A DNA stretch of 64,000 nucleotides. Source: JAXGPX01 sp040766745. Lineage in GTDB: Bacteria; Bacillota; Sulfobacillia; Fermentithermobacillales; Fermentithermobacillaceae. The stretch covers positions 1-64,000 of the forward strand of contig JAXGPX010000004.1 in the NCBI GenBank assembly GCA_040766745.1. The letters are read 5' to 3'. This document shows, one piece after another, positions 1 to 8,933 of the stretch; position 1 is the stretch's first letter, and each line of letters starts with the position of its first letter. The notes under the pieces are model-generated. The model searched no databases. It was not told where the DNA came from and saw only the letters and a program-made list of their open reading frames with translations. Both the position numbers and the translations under genes were made by a program.

Positions 1-77
1 ACTCATCGCTAAACGTGACTTCTAGCCCGTTCGTCAACGAGCATCCATCAAAAGGGTTTCGCGTGCGGCCTAAGGCC

Positions 78-824
78 TCACACCACTCTGTTAGTAAGTT
101 TCTGCCACACAGGGTGATTTCGTATTTCATCAGGGGTCCCCTGGGATTGTACCTGTCCTTCAGCCAGGACTAAGACCCTTGAAGCAAGGGCCTGGACTTC
201 GGCAAAGTCATGGGTGACAAGCACTGTGGTAGTACCCTGCTCAGTGAGGATTTCTCGAAATTGTGCCACAAGGTCCTGCCTGGTTATCACATCAACCGAG
301 GCGAAGGGCTCGTCAAGAAACAGAACTTCAGGTTGAAGCACAAAGGCTCGGGCAAGGGCCGTCCGCTGGGCTTCTCCTCCCGATAAGGTGTGGACTAGCT
401 GGCTGGCCAGGTGGGTTAGGCCAAAACGATCCAGCCAGGCGTTGATCTGGCCATCATCAATTCTACGGTTTCGCAAAGTAAGCCCAAGCTTTACGTTGTC
501 TCTGACCGTCCCGTCAAGGAGCAAAGGTTCCTGGAAAACTACGGCCATGTGGCGCCTTACGTCCAAGGCGTTTTTGCGGTTTACCTTCTGGCCTTTGAAA
601 ACAATATTCCCTTGATGCGGAGTATCAAGGCAAGCCATGACAGAAATCAAGGTGCTCTTGCCTGCTCCGTTAGGGCCTATCACGGCCAGGACTTCACCGG
701 GATTGATGTGTACATGAGCCACATCGAGAATCTTCCGGCGGCCTTTGATTACCTCTATATTATGAACGCTTAATACCGGCATTTCGGCAGATGCTATTTG
801 AGATTGTGTCTGTGTTGAAATCAT
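78..824 (-). CDS. tupC: Tungstate ABC transporter ATP-binding protein
   Basis: This 248-residue ABC ATPase would energise tungstate uptake through the adjacent permease. It has a Walker A motif (IGPNGAGKSTLI, near residue 50), the ABC signature LSGGEAQRTALARAF and a Walker B motif (VLFLDEPFASVD) followed by the switch histidine in VLVTHD. It is the last gene of the minus-strand tup block, downstream of the permease (876-1574) and the TupA-like binding protein. The substrate is inferred from TupA, because the ATPase alone could not separate tungstate from molybdate. The start has only a weak ribosome site, so initiation at an internal Met (SAEMPVLSV) is possible. Confidence 0.88.
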   Translation of the reverse strand: MISTQTQSQIASAEMPVLSVHNIEVIKGRRKILDVAHVHINPGEVLAVIGPNGAGKSTLISVMACLDTPHQGNIVFKGQKVNRKNALDVRRHMAVVFQEPLLLDGTVRDNVKLGLTLRNRRIDDGQINAWLDRFGLTHLASQLVHTLSGGEAQRTALARAFVLQPEVLFLDEPFASVDVITRQDLVAQFREILTEQGTTTVLVTHDFAEVQALASRVLVLAEGQVQSQGTPDEIRNHPVWQKLTNRVV

Positions 825-875
825 TTAGAATCATTCCATTCAAGTCGACTTGGATTCCCGCCATGTTTTCAGGCG

Positions 876-1574
876 TTATACCTTCTGCCTCTTTTGCTGA
901 AACATTGTGAGAAGAGCCGTAATTCCATAGCTCAGAGCCATAAGTACAAACCCAAGGGCTATTGCCACATCAAATTGGCCTTTGCGGATTTCCAGGACTA
1001 TAGACGTCGTAAGCACCCTGGTTTCGTGCAGGATGTTTCCTCCTACGGCCATAGATGCGCCGACTTCAGCAATTACCCTTCCCAGGCCGGCCATAATAGC
1101 ACCCATCAACCCGAAGCGGCATTCTCTTAGAAGAAGCCACCACAGCTGCAAAGGTGAGGCTCCAAGGGCCAGGATTTGCAGTTTGAGTTTGGGATTTAGC
1201 TGCTGAACTGCAGCCATGGTCAGGCCTGTAACAATAGGAATTGCGATTATGGCCTGGGCGATTACCATTGCCGGTGGAGTATACATAAGTCCCAAGGAGC
1301 CAAACGGGCCGTTTCTCCATAGAAATAGGCTGACCCAAAGGCCTGCCACAGTAGGAGGGAGGGCCATTCCTGCATTGACCAGAGAGATGATTGCCTTTTT
1401 GCCGCGGAAGTTGGCCATTGCTACGCACAGCCCAAGAGGTATCCCAATCATCACGCTTATTAGGGTAGCAAATCCCGATACCTTCAGAGTCAGAACCACG
1501 ACCTCCAAGATATCAGGGTCGCCCTGCAGTATGAGGCGCACAGCCTGTTTTAGCCCTTCCCAAATGAACTTCAC
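876..1574 (-). CDS. tupB: Tungstate ABC transporter permease
   Basis: A 232-residue inner-membrane permease of the binding-protein-dependent transport family, with about five hydrophobic segments. The EAA-type cytoplasmic loop lies around LGRVIAEVGASMAVGGNI in the C-terminal half and is the contact site for the ATPase. The GTG start at 1574 is preceded by AGGAG at good spacing. It lies between tupA and tupC, but about 300 bp downstream of tupA, and that gap holds a duplicated motif that may be a second control point. The length and the TupA neighbour fit TupB rather than the molybdate permease ModB. Confidence 0.88.
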   Translation of the reverse strand: MKFIWEGLKQAVRLILQGDPDILEVVVLTLKVSGFATLISVMIGIPLGLCVAMANFRGKKAIISLVNAGMALPPTVAGLWVSLFLWRNGPFGSLGLMYTPPAMVIAQAIIAIPIVTGLTMAAVQQLNPKLKLQILALGASPLQLWWLLLRECRFGLMGAIMAGLGRVIAEVGASMAVGGNILHETRVLTTSIVLEIRKGQFDVAIALGFVLMALSYGITALLTMFQQKRQKV

Positions 1575-1880
1575 CGAATCACTCCTAAGCGACCTGATGA
1601 AACCTTGATACCTTCCACTTCAGGACAAGGAAACGTTTCTGAGGTATTAACTGAACCTTGCACTAAATGAGCCTGTAGCGTTAGATAGGATTCGCGCCCT
1701 GGGCAAAATTTACGGAACATTGCACTAAATGAGCCCTGCGCTTACTGCGCCTTATACATGCCTAAGCCCTCACATGCTTGAACTTGTACATGCTGGGACT
1801 TTGGAGGAGCCCTGGCACACAGTGGGGCAGCAGTCTCCCGGCCGGGTATCCCGGGCTCCTCGTATCTATGTGTTTACCTC
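1575..1880. other. Spacer between tupA and tupB with motif duplication
   Basis: This 306-bp spacer has no convincing gene. It holds two direct copies of TTGCACTAAATGAGCC (within 1653-1673 and 1715-1735), 62 bp apart. It also has inverted arms AGGAGCCC (near 1805) and GGGCTCCT (near 1853) with a GC-rich middle. The arms could form an RNA hairpin after tupA that attenuates the transporter genes. No T-run follows on the minus strand. Confidence 0.5.
1653..1735 (-). promoter_or_regulatory. tupB: Direct repeats upstream of tupB, candidate operator
   Basis: Two copies of a 21-bp element with one mismatch (core GGCTCATTTAGTGCAA on the minus strand) start at 1653 and 1715. The 62-bp spacing is close to six helical turns, which suits a protein that binds both sites on one face. 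They lie about 80 and 140 bp upstream of the tupB start. A role as a metal-oxyanion-responsive operator is inference; no known ModE or TunR consensus was matched. Confidence 0.35.
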
Positions 1881-2723
1881 TTACTTAGGTTCTTCTTTCC
1901 CTGCATCGGGAACGAACAGCGGTTCTCCGAACTTGTCAACGCCAAACTTGGCGATTTCGTCCTGGGCTTCTTTGGATACCATGAACTCTACGAACGCTTT
2001 TCCGCCTTCAGCATTCACCTTGGGGAATTTGTCAGGGTTTACCTGCATTACATGGTAAATGTTGAGGAGGATAGTATCTTTCTCAACCAGGACTTCCAAA
2101 CTCAGAGTGTCTTTGCGTGCAAGGTATGTAGCACGGTCAGTGAAAACATATCCGCCTTTCTCTGAAGCGATATTCAGAGTATCGCCCATTCCTGCACCGG
2201 CCTCAACGTACCAGTCTCCTGCAGGTTCAATCCCGGCTGCTGTCCATATTTCTTTTTCCTTTTTGTGAGTGCCTGAATCGTCGCCTCGTGAGACAAAAGT
2301 TGCTCCGGCTTCTGAGATCTTTCTGTAGGCCTCAGCTGCTGATGGCTCTCCCTTAATGCCGGCCGGATCGTCTGCAGGCCCGCATATAATGAAGTCGTTG
2401 TGCATTACCAGCTGACGATTTATGGCTGCGCCGCTTTCAACGACTGCTTCTTCGGATTTCGGTGCGTGAACCAGAAGGACATCGGCTTCGCCTTGTTCAC
2501 CCATTGCCAGGGCTGCGCCTGTACCTACAGCGACTGGCTTTACTGTGTAGCCTGTCTTCTTCTCGAAAATGGGAATAAGGACATCGAGAAGTCCGCTGTC
2601 CTGGGTGCTTGTAGTAGTGGCAAGGATCACTTCTTTGTTTTTCTTAGAGCAAGCTGAAAGCGTGACTGCAAGGACTACTACTAGCAGAGCAGCGGAAACG
2701 AGTCTGAACCTTTTTGATTTCAT
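1881..2723 (-). CDS. tupA: Tungstate-binding lipoprotein TupA
   Basis: This 280-residue extracytoplasmic binding protein would capture tungstate for TupBC. The ATG at 2723 is chosen because AAGGAGGT lies just upstream; a longer frame starting at 2762 lacks such a site. The N-terminus is a lipoprotein signal (VVVLAVTLSACSKK) with the lipid-anchored Cys in LSAC. The mature part shows TupA-family signatures: ATTTSTQDSGLLDVL for oxyanion binding, VAVGTGAAL and EADVLLVHAP. These motifs separate TupA from ModA. Its place directly after the molybdopterin genes suggests that the pterin made here carries tungsten in enzymes such as aldehyde or formate oxidoreductases, which are not in this window. Confidence 0.92.
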   Translation of the reverse strand: MKSKRFRLVSAALLVVVLAVTLSACSKKNKEVILATTTSTQDSGLLDVLIPIFEKKTGYTVKPVAVGTGAALAMGEQGEADVLLVHAPKSEEAVVESGAAINRQLVMHNDFIICGPADDPAGIKGEPSAAEAYRKISEAGATFVSRGDDSGTHKKEKEIWTAAGIEPAGDWYVEAGAGMGDTLNIASEKGGYVFTDRATYLARKDTLSLEVLVEKDTILLNIYHVMQVNPDKFPKVNAEGGKAFVEFMVSKEAQDEIAKFGVDKFGEPLFVPDAGKEEPK

Positions 2724-2820
2724 TCTTTCAACCTCCTTGAATCTCCCAAAAAAATCGCTCAAAATCTTTCAAGATGCATACATGAGCAAAATTACCATGA
2801 ACAATTGAACGCTGGCATAC

Positions 2821-3807
2821 CTAATCAGGGTTACCACATTCAGATCCCGTCCCTCTGAGAATCTCTATCCCGTGGGGAAGAGCAGGGAGGATGGTTTGCA
2901 GGTTCTCTTTCACCCCCTTGGGGCTTCCGGGAAGGTTGATTATCAGGGTTTTCCCCCGAATCCCCGATACTGCCCGTGACAATATTGCTTTCTGGGTATA
3001 CTTGAGGCCTTCTGCCCTCATGGCTTCAGCAAACCCTGGAACCTGGCGGTCAATAACATCAAGAGTTGCTTCGGGGGTGACATCCCGTGGGCCAAAACCT
3101 GTGCCGCCGGTGGTCAAAATCAAATCGACTGCCAGTTCGTGGCTGAGTCTCAAAAGCTCGGCTGAAATGAGGTCCCGTTCATCAGGGATGATCGAGTAGG
3201 ATACGAACTTACCAAGTGGGACAGGCATGTTTTCAATAATCTCTCTGATTACTCCGGCACTTTTATCCTCCCGTTCACCCCTGGAACCTTTGTCGCTCAC
3301 TGTAACAATTGCTATTCGCGTTGCATTGTCTACCTTGATAATGTCGCTTTCCTTAACTTGCCCGCCAACCAAGACTCGCGAAAAGATCCCTTCCTTGGGC
3401 ATGACACAGTCGCCGGTTAAGCGAAAGATCTCGCACTTGGCATGACACGTCTTTCCGATTTGTGTGACTTCCATGAGAACTTCGTTACCGACTGAAAGCC
3501 GTGTACCTATGGGTAACGTGACAAGGTTTATTCCCCGGGTGGTAAGGTTTTCTGCGAAATCGCCGGGCTTTACGTCTAACCCTCTGGCTCTGGCCTTATC
3601 GATGCTCTCTTCAGCCAGAAGGCTTACCTGCCTGTGCCACGGCCCTGCGTGGGCATCGCCAACTATTCCATGTCCCACTTTGAACTCAGCCTGGCCAACA
3701 TTTGTCTTTCTCGTACCTTTTTTCTCACTGGTGCACACAGCGGTGATAGTGCCTTGTCTTGAATTGCCCTTAACATTGCCATGTGCGACACTTGAATCGT
3801 TTGTCAC
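2821..3807 (-). CDS. MOSC domain - MogA/MoaB molybdopterin adenylyltransferase fusion
   Basis: A 328-residue fusion. Residues about 15-160 form a MOSC domain: AEFKVGHGIVGDAHAGPWHRQVSLL, then the conserved cysteine in IGKTCHAKCEIF. This domain is associated with handling sulfur or the finished cofactor. Residues about 165-325 form a MogA/MoaB domain (IAIVTVSDKGSRGE, TTGGTGFGPRDVTPEAT, LPGSPKGVKE), which adenylates molybdopterin before metal insertion. The GTG start overlaps the moaC stop by four bases (GTGA), showing translational coupling. Such fusions occur in anaerobic Bacillota; the order of the two domains and the motifs are clear. Confidence 0.9.
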   Translation of the reverse strand: MTNDSSVAHGNVKGNSRQGTITAVCTSEKKGTRKTNVGQAEFKVGHGIVGDAHAGPWHRQVSLLAEESIDKARARGLDVKPGDFAENLTTRGINLVTLPIGTRLSVGNEVLMEVTQIGKTCHAKCEIFRLTGDCVMPKEGIFSRVLVGGQVKESDIIKVDNATRIAIVTVSDKGSRGEREDKSAGVIREIIENMPVPLGKFVSYSIIPDERDLISAELLRLSHELAVDLILTTGGTGFGPRDVTPEATLDVIDRQVPGFAEAMRAEGLKYTQKAILSRAVSGIRGKTLIINLPGSPKGVKENLQTILPALPHGIEILRGTGSECGNPD

Positions 3808-4325
3808 AGGATTTCACCATCCCTTACAAAGGTCCCGCTTTTTCCTCCTGATTTTTTAACCAGCCTGATATCTGTTATCTCCATAGTTTTATCTACGGCC
3901 TTACACATGTCGTATATTGCCAGGCCTGCAACTGATACTGCAGTCAGAGATTCCATTTCTGCCCCTGTTTTTCCGGTGACCCTGACGGTTGCTTCAATGT
4001 CAACAGAGGATGCTCCAGTATTCGGAGTAAGGTTTATTTCTACGCCTGAAAGATTGAGAATGTGGCACAGGGGGATGAGTTCCCAGGTTTTCTTTGCTGC
4101 CATAATACCTGCTACCTGGGCAGTAGCCAGTACGTCGCCTTTAGGCATTTTGCCCTCTGAAATCAGTTTCAGCGTTTCAGGCTGCATCTTTACAGAGCAC
4201 CTGGCTACAGCTTCCCGCAAAGTTGGTTCCTTGCTGCCTACATCAACCATGTGAACCCCACCTTCAGGTTTGAGGTGGGTGAGGCCTGCAGTTTGAGCGT
4301 TTTGGAGCCTGCTATAGTCACTCAT
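3804..4325 (-). CDS. moaC: Cyclic pyranopterin monophosphate synthase MoaC
   Basis: This is MoaC, which converts the MoaA product to cyclic pyranopterin monophosphate. It reads MVDVGSKEPTLREAVARC near the N-terminus, then KGDVLATAQVAGIMAAKKT and LIPLCHILNLSGVEI, and ends with the typical MESLTAVSVAGLAIYDMCK segment carrying the active-site Asp and Lys. The ATG at 4325 gives 173 residues. A GTG at 4355 in the same frame would overlap the moaA end by 19 bases, so the start is uncertain. It lies 11 bp after moaA and overlaps the MOSC-MogA gene. Confidence 0.93.
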   Translation of the reverse strand: MSDYSRLQNAQTAGLTHLKPEGGVHMVDVGSKEPTLREAVARCSVKMQPETLKLISEGKMPKGDVLATAQVAGIMAAKKTWELIPLCHILNLSGVEINLTPNTGASSVDIEATVRVTGKTGAEMESLTAVSVAGLAIYDMCKAVDKTMEITDIRLVKKSGGKSGTFVRDGEIL

Positions 4326-4336
4326 GTTCGCTGGAT

Positions 4337-5389
4337 TCACCCTCCAATCTGGCACATCCGCCTTGAATGTGCGTGATTCTCTGTTAAGTTATGTCTCTGG
4401 GGTTTGAGGCTTAAAGCTAGTCGAAATGCATCTTCCAGCGAGCCGGTTATGGCGTCCCCTGCCTGGTACCGTTTCAAGGCTTTAGTCTCGGGACATCTAG
4501 CCGTTTGCTTAGTCGTGGCCTGTCTCAAAATGGCCACCAAATCAATCTCGACGTCATCTGCCAGGCAAGGCCTGAGTTTACCGTCTGCAGTCAAACGCAG
4601 CCTGTTACATGAGCTGCAGAATGGGTGAGACATGGCGCCTATGAAGCCTACTGTACCCGGTGCGTTTGGGAATTTGAAAGTTTCTGCCGGGCCGGCGCTT
4701 CGGAATGCAGATCCACTTGGGCCACACTTATTGAAGGGCAGAAGATGCCCGAATTGTGCCATCTCGTCTACAACAGCCTGTATAGGGACAGTTGCTGTGC
4801 AGGCCAGCAATGGATCCGGACCAATGGGCATAAACTCTATGAAACGCACGTGAACTGGCCATTTGAAGGTCAGTGCTGCAATATCTTGTATTTCTCTGAA
4901 GTTTTCGCCGGTTACAACAGTGTTTATTTTTACAGGGTTGAGCCCTGCTTCCAAGGCAGACTTGATTCCTCGGAGGGCATCTTCCAACTTACCTCGCCTT
5001 GTGATTCTAGAGAACTTGTCCGGATCAAGGGTATCAAGGCTTATGTTGACCCTGTTAAGCCCTGCCTCTTTGAGGCCACGGCTGAGTGGCGGAAGCAAGA
5101 TACCGTTAGTTGTCATTGAAATATCAGGAAATCCTAGGGCATTTAGGCCTTTCACCAGGGATACAAGGTTCTTTCGAACAAGGGGTTCTCCGCCTGTGAT
5201 CCGGACGTGCTCTATGCCCAGCCCCTTTGCAACCCTGGCGACTTCAAGAATCTCTTCGTAAGTGAGAATCTGATCATGGCCTAGGGCCTGTACCCCTTCT
5301 TCAGGCATACAGTATACACACCGCAGGTTACACCTATCGGTTACTGAAATTCGCAAGTAGTCTATGTCTCTGCCGAAACAGTCTTTCAT
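4337..5389 (-). CDS. moaA: GTP 3',8-cyclase MoaA
   Basis: A radical-SAM enzyme that starts molybdopterin synthesis from GTP. The N-terminal cluster motif is CNLRCVYC (Cys 20, 24, 27). The second Fe-S site is the C-terminal CSSCNRLRLTADGKLRPC. The protein ends in MCQIGG; the terminal double glycine is the conserved MoaA tail that takes part in catalysis. At 350 residues it is slightly longer than usual, with extra sequence between the second cluster and the tail. It is third in the cofactor operon, about 95 bp after the MoeA-PBP gene. Confidence 0.95.
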   Translation of the reverse strand: MKDCFGRDIDYLRISVTDRCNLRCVYCMPEEGVQALGHDQILTYEEILEVARVAKGLGIEHVRITGGEPLVRKNLVSLVKGLNALGFPDISMTTNGILLPPLSRGLKEAGLNRVNISLDTLDPDKFSRITRRGKLEDALRGIKSALEAGLNPVKINTVVTGENFREIQDIAALTFKWPVHVRFIEFMPIGPDPLLACTATVPIQAVVDEMAQFGHLLPFNKCGPSGSAFRSAGPAETFKFPNAPGTVGFIGAMSHPFCSSCNRLRLTADGKLRPCLADDVEIDLVAILRQATTKQTARCPETKALKRYQAGDAITGSLEDAFRLALSLKPQRHNLTENHAHSRRMCQIGG

Positions 5390-5484
5390 TCCCGAACCTC
5401 TCCCTAAACAGCAAGTAATCGCTATCTCATTCAGAATTCGCCGTCATATGGCCGCACTTGGGCTACAGCAGGTATCGCTGTGTT

Positions 5485-7419
5485 TTACCCGCGCCACTCA
5501 ATAACGCCTGTGTCTCTCGTGTCATAGCCTCCAAGGGCCTTGACCTTATGTTTGAATGAATCTTCCTTGATAAGCTCCAAAATAGCTTTGACCCCGGGGT
5601 GGTCGAGGAACTCTTCAGGTATAGCCAGATCGTACCGCTCTTCTTGCCAGGGGATGAAATCCAGCCCCAGGGCTCTGGCTGCCGATAAAACTCCAAGCCC
5701 TACATCAGCAGCTCGGCTTTTCACTGCTGCTGCTACCTGGGTATGTGTATATCCCTCTCGCTCATACCCATGAATGTTATCAGGGCTGATTCCCTTGAGT
5801 TTTAGGTGGTAGTCGAGAAGGACCCTTGTGCCTGCGCCTCGCTGGCGGTTTATGAATTCTATATCATGTCTTGTGAGATCTTCTATGCCCCTGACGTTCT
5901 TGGGGTTTCCAGGGAGAACCATGAGCCCTTGCATCCGGTATACAAGGTTTACAAGACAGATGCTTCTGCCTGTGACATATTTCTTAATGTACGAAACGTT
6001 GTACTCGCCTGTTTCCTCGTCTAGGAGGTGAGTGCCTGCAATGTGGGCCTCGTGCCTCTTAAGGGCGAACAAGCCGCCAAGACTTCCCTGGTTGGCTGAC
6101 GAAAGGGTCATCTCGGGGTGCTTTTCCCTGAGCATGCTGGCGATTATGTCAATCGTTAAGTCGTGGCTTCCTATGGCCACTACTGTTCCCAGTATTTCGC
6201 CTAAGGGTTTGAGCAGGCTTATTTCTACCTCAGTGCCTCCTGTTATACCCTCTTTACCGTGAGGCACCACCATTATTCCGTCTGCCCTAACCAGAGACGT
6301 TGTTAAGGCTGCACCCCTTGCTACAGGGGTTGCAACCAGTTTATCTCCTACTTTTCCAAGCTTGACTCTGACAAATTCGTCTACTCCCATAGGTGAGGTT
6401 ACATTTCTTGACAAGGTAGCTGTAATTGACTGGCGGGGAAGTTTAGGCAGTCCAAGGAGGCCGAGAATTAAGGGCCTGACGAACAGCTCCATGGCAAGAA
6501 CAGCAGACACAGGGTATCCTGGTACACCTATTGCCGGTTTCCCATGAACGGAGCCCAGGACTACCGGTTTTCCCGGCCTTGTGGCTACGCCGTGGACAAG
6601 CACCTTGCCCAAATTTCCGATAACCGTCGAAGTGTAATCTTCAGACCCTGCTGATGATCCTGCGCCTATAAGGACTATGTCCGAGTGGGACACGGCTTCC
6701 TCTACAGCTCTGGTAATCTCTTGGAGATCGTCGCGTACTATTGGGTGGACAACAGGCTTCCCGCCCCAGGTTTTGACCAGGTTTGAAAAGATAGTAGAGT
6801 TGAACTCGATAATTTCGCCTGGGCCTGGATTCTTATCAGGTGAAACTAACTCGGATCCTGTCGGGATTATTGTGACCACCGGTTTCTTGCGCACAGGTAT
6901 TTCCCTGATTCCACCTGCAAGGATTGCTCCCAGGTCAACAGGCCGCAGCTTGTGGTTGGCAGGGAGTATGAGCTCAGTTTCAACCATATCCTCTCCGTAT
7001 ACGCGGACATGCTCCCATGGTGAGACCGGGTGTATTATCTCAAGAAGGCCCTCACCAACTTGGTGAAGGTCTTCGATCATTATTACAGAATTGGTGCCAG
7101 GGGGAAGAGGGTCTCCTGTATCCACCCAGAAGGTGTCCAAGTCTACTGTTAGGATCTTAGGAGCGGTTTCCCTGGCACCAAAGGTAATTTCAGCGTTAAC
7201 TGCTACGCCGTCCATTGCAGCTGCATGGTAATGGGGCGATGATAGTTTTGCGAAAACCGGTTCGGCTGTGACTCTGTCCAGGCATTCGGTAACAGGCAGG
7301 GCCTCCGAACCCATAGTGGCTCCTGCAAACTCGGCTGTAACAGCCGCTTGGGCTGCTCCGTATGGAATGTCAGTCAGGTATACGCTTCGCTTGTAGCCAT
7401 TATCGGTGTTCTTCCACAT
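5485..7419 (-). CDS. MoeA fused to a periplasmic-binding-protein-like domain
   Basis: This 644-residue protein has a complete MoeA part (residues 1 to about 410: MDGVAVNAE, GAGSSAGSEDYTS, VHGVATRPGKPVVLG and a C-terminal MoeA_C domain). A PBP-like ligand domain follows, from about 415 to 640 (SHDLTIDIIASMLREKHP, RGAGTRVLLDYHL, GYTHTQVAAAVKSRAADVGLG). MoeA inserts the metal into adenylated molybdopterin. The second domain resembles the LysR/ModE-family PBP module fused to MoeA in many Clostridia and archaea and may sense or deliver oxyanion. The start has a clear AGGAGGT site. With the next gene it gives two MoeA paralogues, possibly one per metal. Confidence 0.9.
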   Translation of the reverse strand: MWKNTDNGYKRSVYLTDIPYGAAQAAVTAEFAGATMGSEALPVTECLDRVTAEPVFAKLSSPHYHAAAMDGVAVNAEITFGARETAPKILTVDLDTFWVDTGDPLPPGTNSVIMIEDLHQVGEGLLEIIHPVSPWEHVRVYGEDMVETELILPANHKLRPVDLGAILAGGIREIPVRKKPVVTIIPTGSELVSPDKNPGPGEIIEFNSTIFSNLVKTWGGKPVVHPIVRDDLQEITRAVEEAVSHSDIVLIGAGSSAGSEDYTSTVIGNLGKVLVHGVATRPGKPVVLGSVHGKPAIGVPGYPVSAVLAMELFVRPLILGLLGLPKLPRQSITATLSRNVTSPMGVDEFVRVKLGKVGDKLVATPVARGAALTTSLVRADGIMVVPHGKEGITGGTEVEISLLKPLGEILGTVVAIGSHDLTIDIIASMLREKHPEMTLSSANQGSLGGLFALKRHEAHIAGTHLLDEETGEYNVSYIKKYVTGRSICLVNLVYRMQGLMVLPGNPKNVRGIEDLTRHDIEFINRQRGAGTRVLLDYHLKLKGISPDNIHGYEREGYTHTQVAAAVKSRAADVGLGVLSAARALGLDFIPWQEERYDLAIPEEFLDHPGVKAILELIKEDSFKHKVKALGGYDTRDTGVIEWRG

Positions 7420-7432
7420 TAGAACGGACCTC

Positions 7433-8794
7433 CTAGAAAATAGTTACCTCCACTAGTGTGTCCTTTTTCAAACCTTCCGATTGTGTGGGAACGATGACTT
7501 CTCCGTGAGAGTCTACCAGAACTGATATGAGCCCTGATTTTCCAAGCACCGGGTCAGCCCAAAGTTCGCCGTCCTGACGACGAAGCCTTACCCTAATGTG
7601 ATCCTCGCGCCCTGGAGCTGACGAGATGTTACGCGACAGCCTTGCTTTTACGATCAGGGGTTGTGATTGGAAGCCGAAAGAATCGTCAACACCGCCTGGC
7701 CGAACCGGATTTTTGCCGTGGTCTATGCGGCCGGCTGTGTCGGTTTTTCTGGATTCAGCACTTGCATGCAGTTGCCCATGCTTGCCTGGTTCAGGCAAGC
7801 TCTTTGCGTATAAATGTTTTATGGCAAATTTGACGAATATGTTGAAAGTGGTCAGGGCCGATACCGGGTGGCCGGGTAATCCGAACACCGGTTTGCCCTG
7901 GCACACTGCAATAATCAATGGTTTGCCCGGTTTCATGGCAACTCCGTGGACCAGTACACCGGGAGGGCCAAGATCTTCAAGTACGCTAACAACTACGTCG
8001 CGGGCGCCGACAGAACTTCCGCCTGAGACAACTAAAATATCACTGCTGGCAAGGCCGCGCTCGGCCTTTTCCCTTACATCTTCATATTCATCTCTGGCAA
8101 TGCCAAGGGTAAAGGGAAGGGCACCGGCTTCAAGGGCTGAAGCCGCCAGAGAGTATGTGTTTATGTCTCTTATATGCCCCGGGCCTGGAGTCTTGTGGGG
8201 CAAGACAATCTCATCTCCAGTTGAGATAATAGCGACTTTAGGCCGCTTTACTACGTGTGCGGCAGTGTGCCCCAAGGCAGCCATGGCTCCGATTTCAAAA
8301 GGCCTTAGTACTCTTCCGGCCTCTAGAACCAACCTGCCTTTTTGCATGTCCTCACCTTTATGAATTACGTTTTCCCCGGGTGCTACAGGTTTTTCAATGA
8401 GTACAGTACGGTCGTCGGCCAGGTGCGTATATTCGATCATAACGCACGCATCTGTACCTTCAGGCAGGGTTCCGCCTGTCCATATTTTAGCGGCCTGGCC
8501 AGGTGAAATGGGTTTTTCAGGCAGATGTCCCATTTGCACTTCACCGGCAATTTCAAGCATGGCCGGCAGGGCTTCGGTTGCTCCGAAAGTATCTTTGGCG
8601 CAGACTGCATATCCATCAATAGTAGAGCGGTTGAATGGTGGAATGTCCTCGTGAGATACGAGGCCTTCTGCCACAATTCGCCCCAGGGCTTGAGTTATGG
8701 GAATTACTTCTACGCCCAGAGGATTGGCTTTCCAGGCGCTCACCAGGTCTCTTTTTGCCTCAAGAGAGGTTTTCACATGAAAGAAATCCTTCAT
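7433..8794 (-). CDS. moeA: Molybdopterin molybdenumtransferase MoeA
   Basis: First gene of the cofactor block, 453 residues. It shows MoeA signatures STIDGYAV, VMIEYTHL, STGDEIV, SGGSSVGARDVV and MKPGKPLI, plus a C-terminal MoeA_C domain. The ATG at 8794 follows CAGGAGGG. An oddity is an insert of about 45 polar residues (around KSLPEPGKHGQLHASAES to DDSFGFQSQP) between the central domain and the C-terminal domain that standard MoeA proteins lack. The following MoeA-PBP gene begins 13 bp later, so the two are co-transcribed. Confidence 0.93.
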   Translation of the reverse strand: MKDFFHVKTSLEAKRDLVSAWKANPLGVEVIPITQALGRIVAEGLVSHEDIPPFNRSTIDGYAVCAKDTFGATEALPAMLEIAGEVQMGHLPEKPISPGQAAKIWTGGTLPEGTDACVMIEYTHLADDRTVLIEKPVAPGENVIHKGEDMQKGRLVLEAGRVLRPFEIGAMAALGHTAAHVVKRPKVAIISTGDEIVLPHKTPGPGHIRDINTYSLAASALEAGALPFTLGIARDEYEDVREKAERGLASSDILVVSGGSSVGARDVVVSVLEDLGPPGVLVHGVAMKPGKPLIIAVCQGKPVFGLPGHPVSALTTFNIFVKFAIKHLYAKSLPEPGKHGQLHASAESRKTDTAGRIDHGKNPVRPGGVDDSFGFQSQPLIVKARLSRNISSAPGREDHIRVRLRRQDGELWADPVLGKSGLISVLVDSHGEVIVPTQSEGLKKDTLVEVTIF

Positions 8795-8911
8795 TTACAT
8801 GCCCTCCTGGGACATAAATAGCCAATTCAAACAAATTCAGACGGTTTAGGCCGCTCAAGCCAGCAGGCTGGATTCGTGCCTACTTGCCTTAAGTTACCCC
8901 ATAAAACAGAT

Positions 8912-8933
8912 CAAGCGCCTCCTTTGGCGCTTG
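8912..8933 (-). terminator. Hairpin in the moeA leader, possible attenuator
   Basis: A perfect 8-bp stem, CAAGCGCC and GGCGCTTG, encloses a 6-nt loop. On the minus strand it is followed by ATCTGTTTTATGG, a short T-rich run. It lies 118 bp upstream of the moeA start codon, so it could end leader transcription and control the cofactor operon. The loop contains AAAGGA, so it could instead be an RNA-binding site. Confidence 0.4.
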
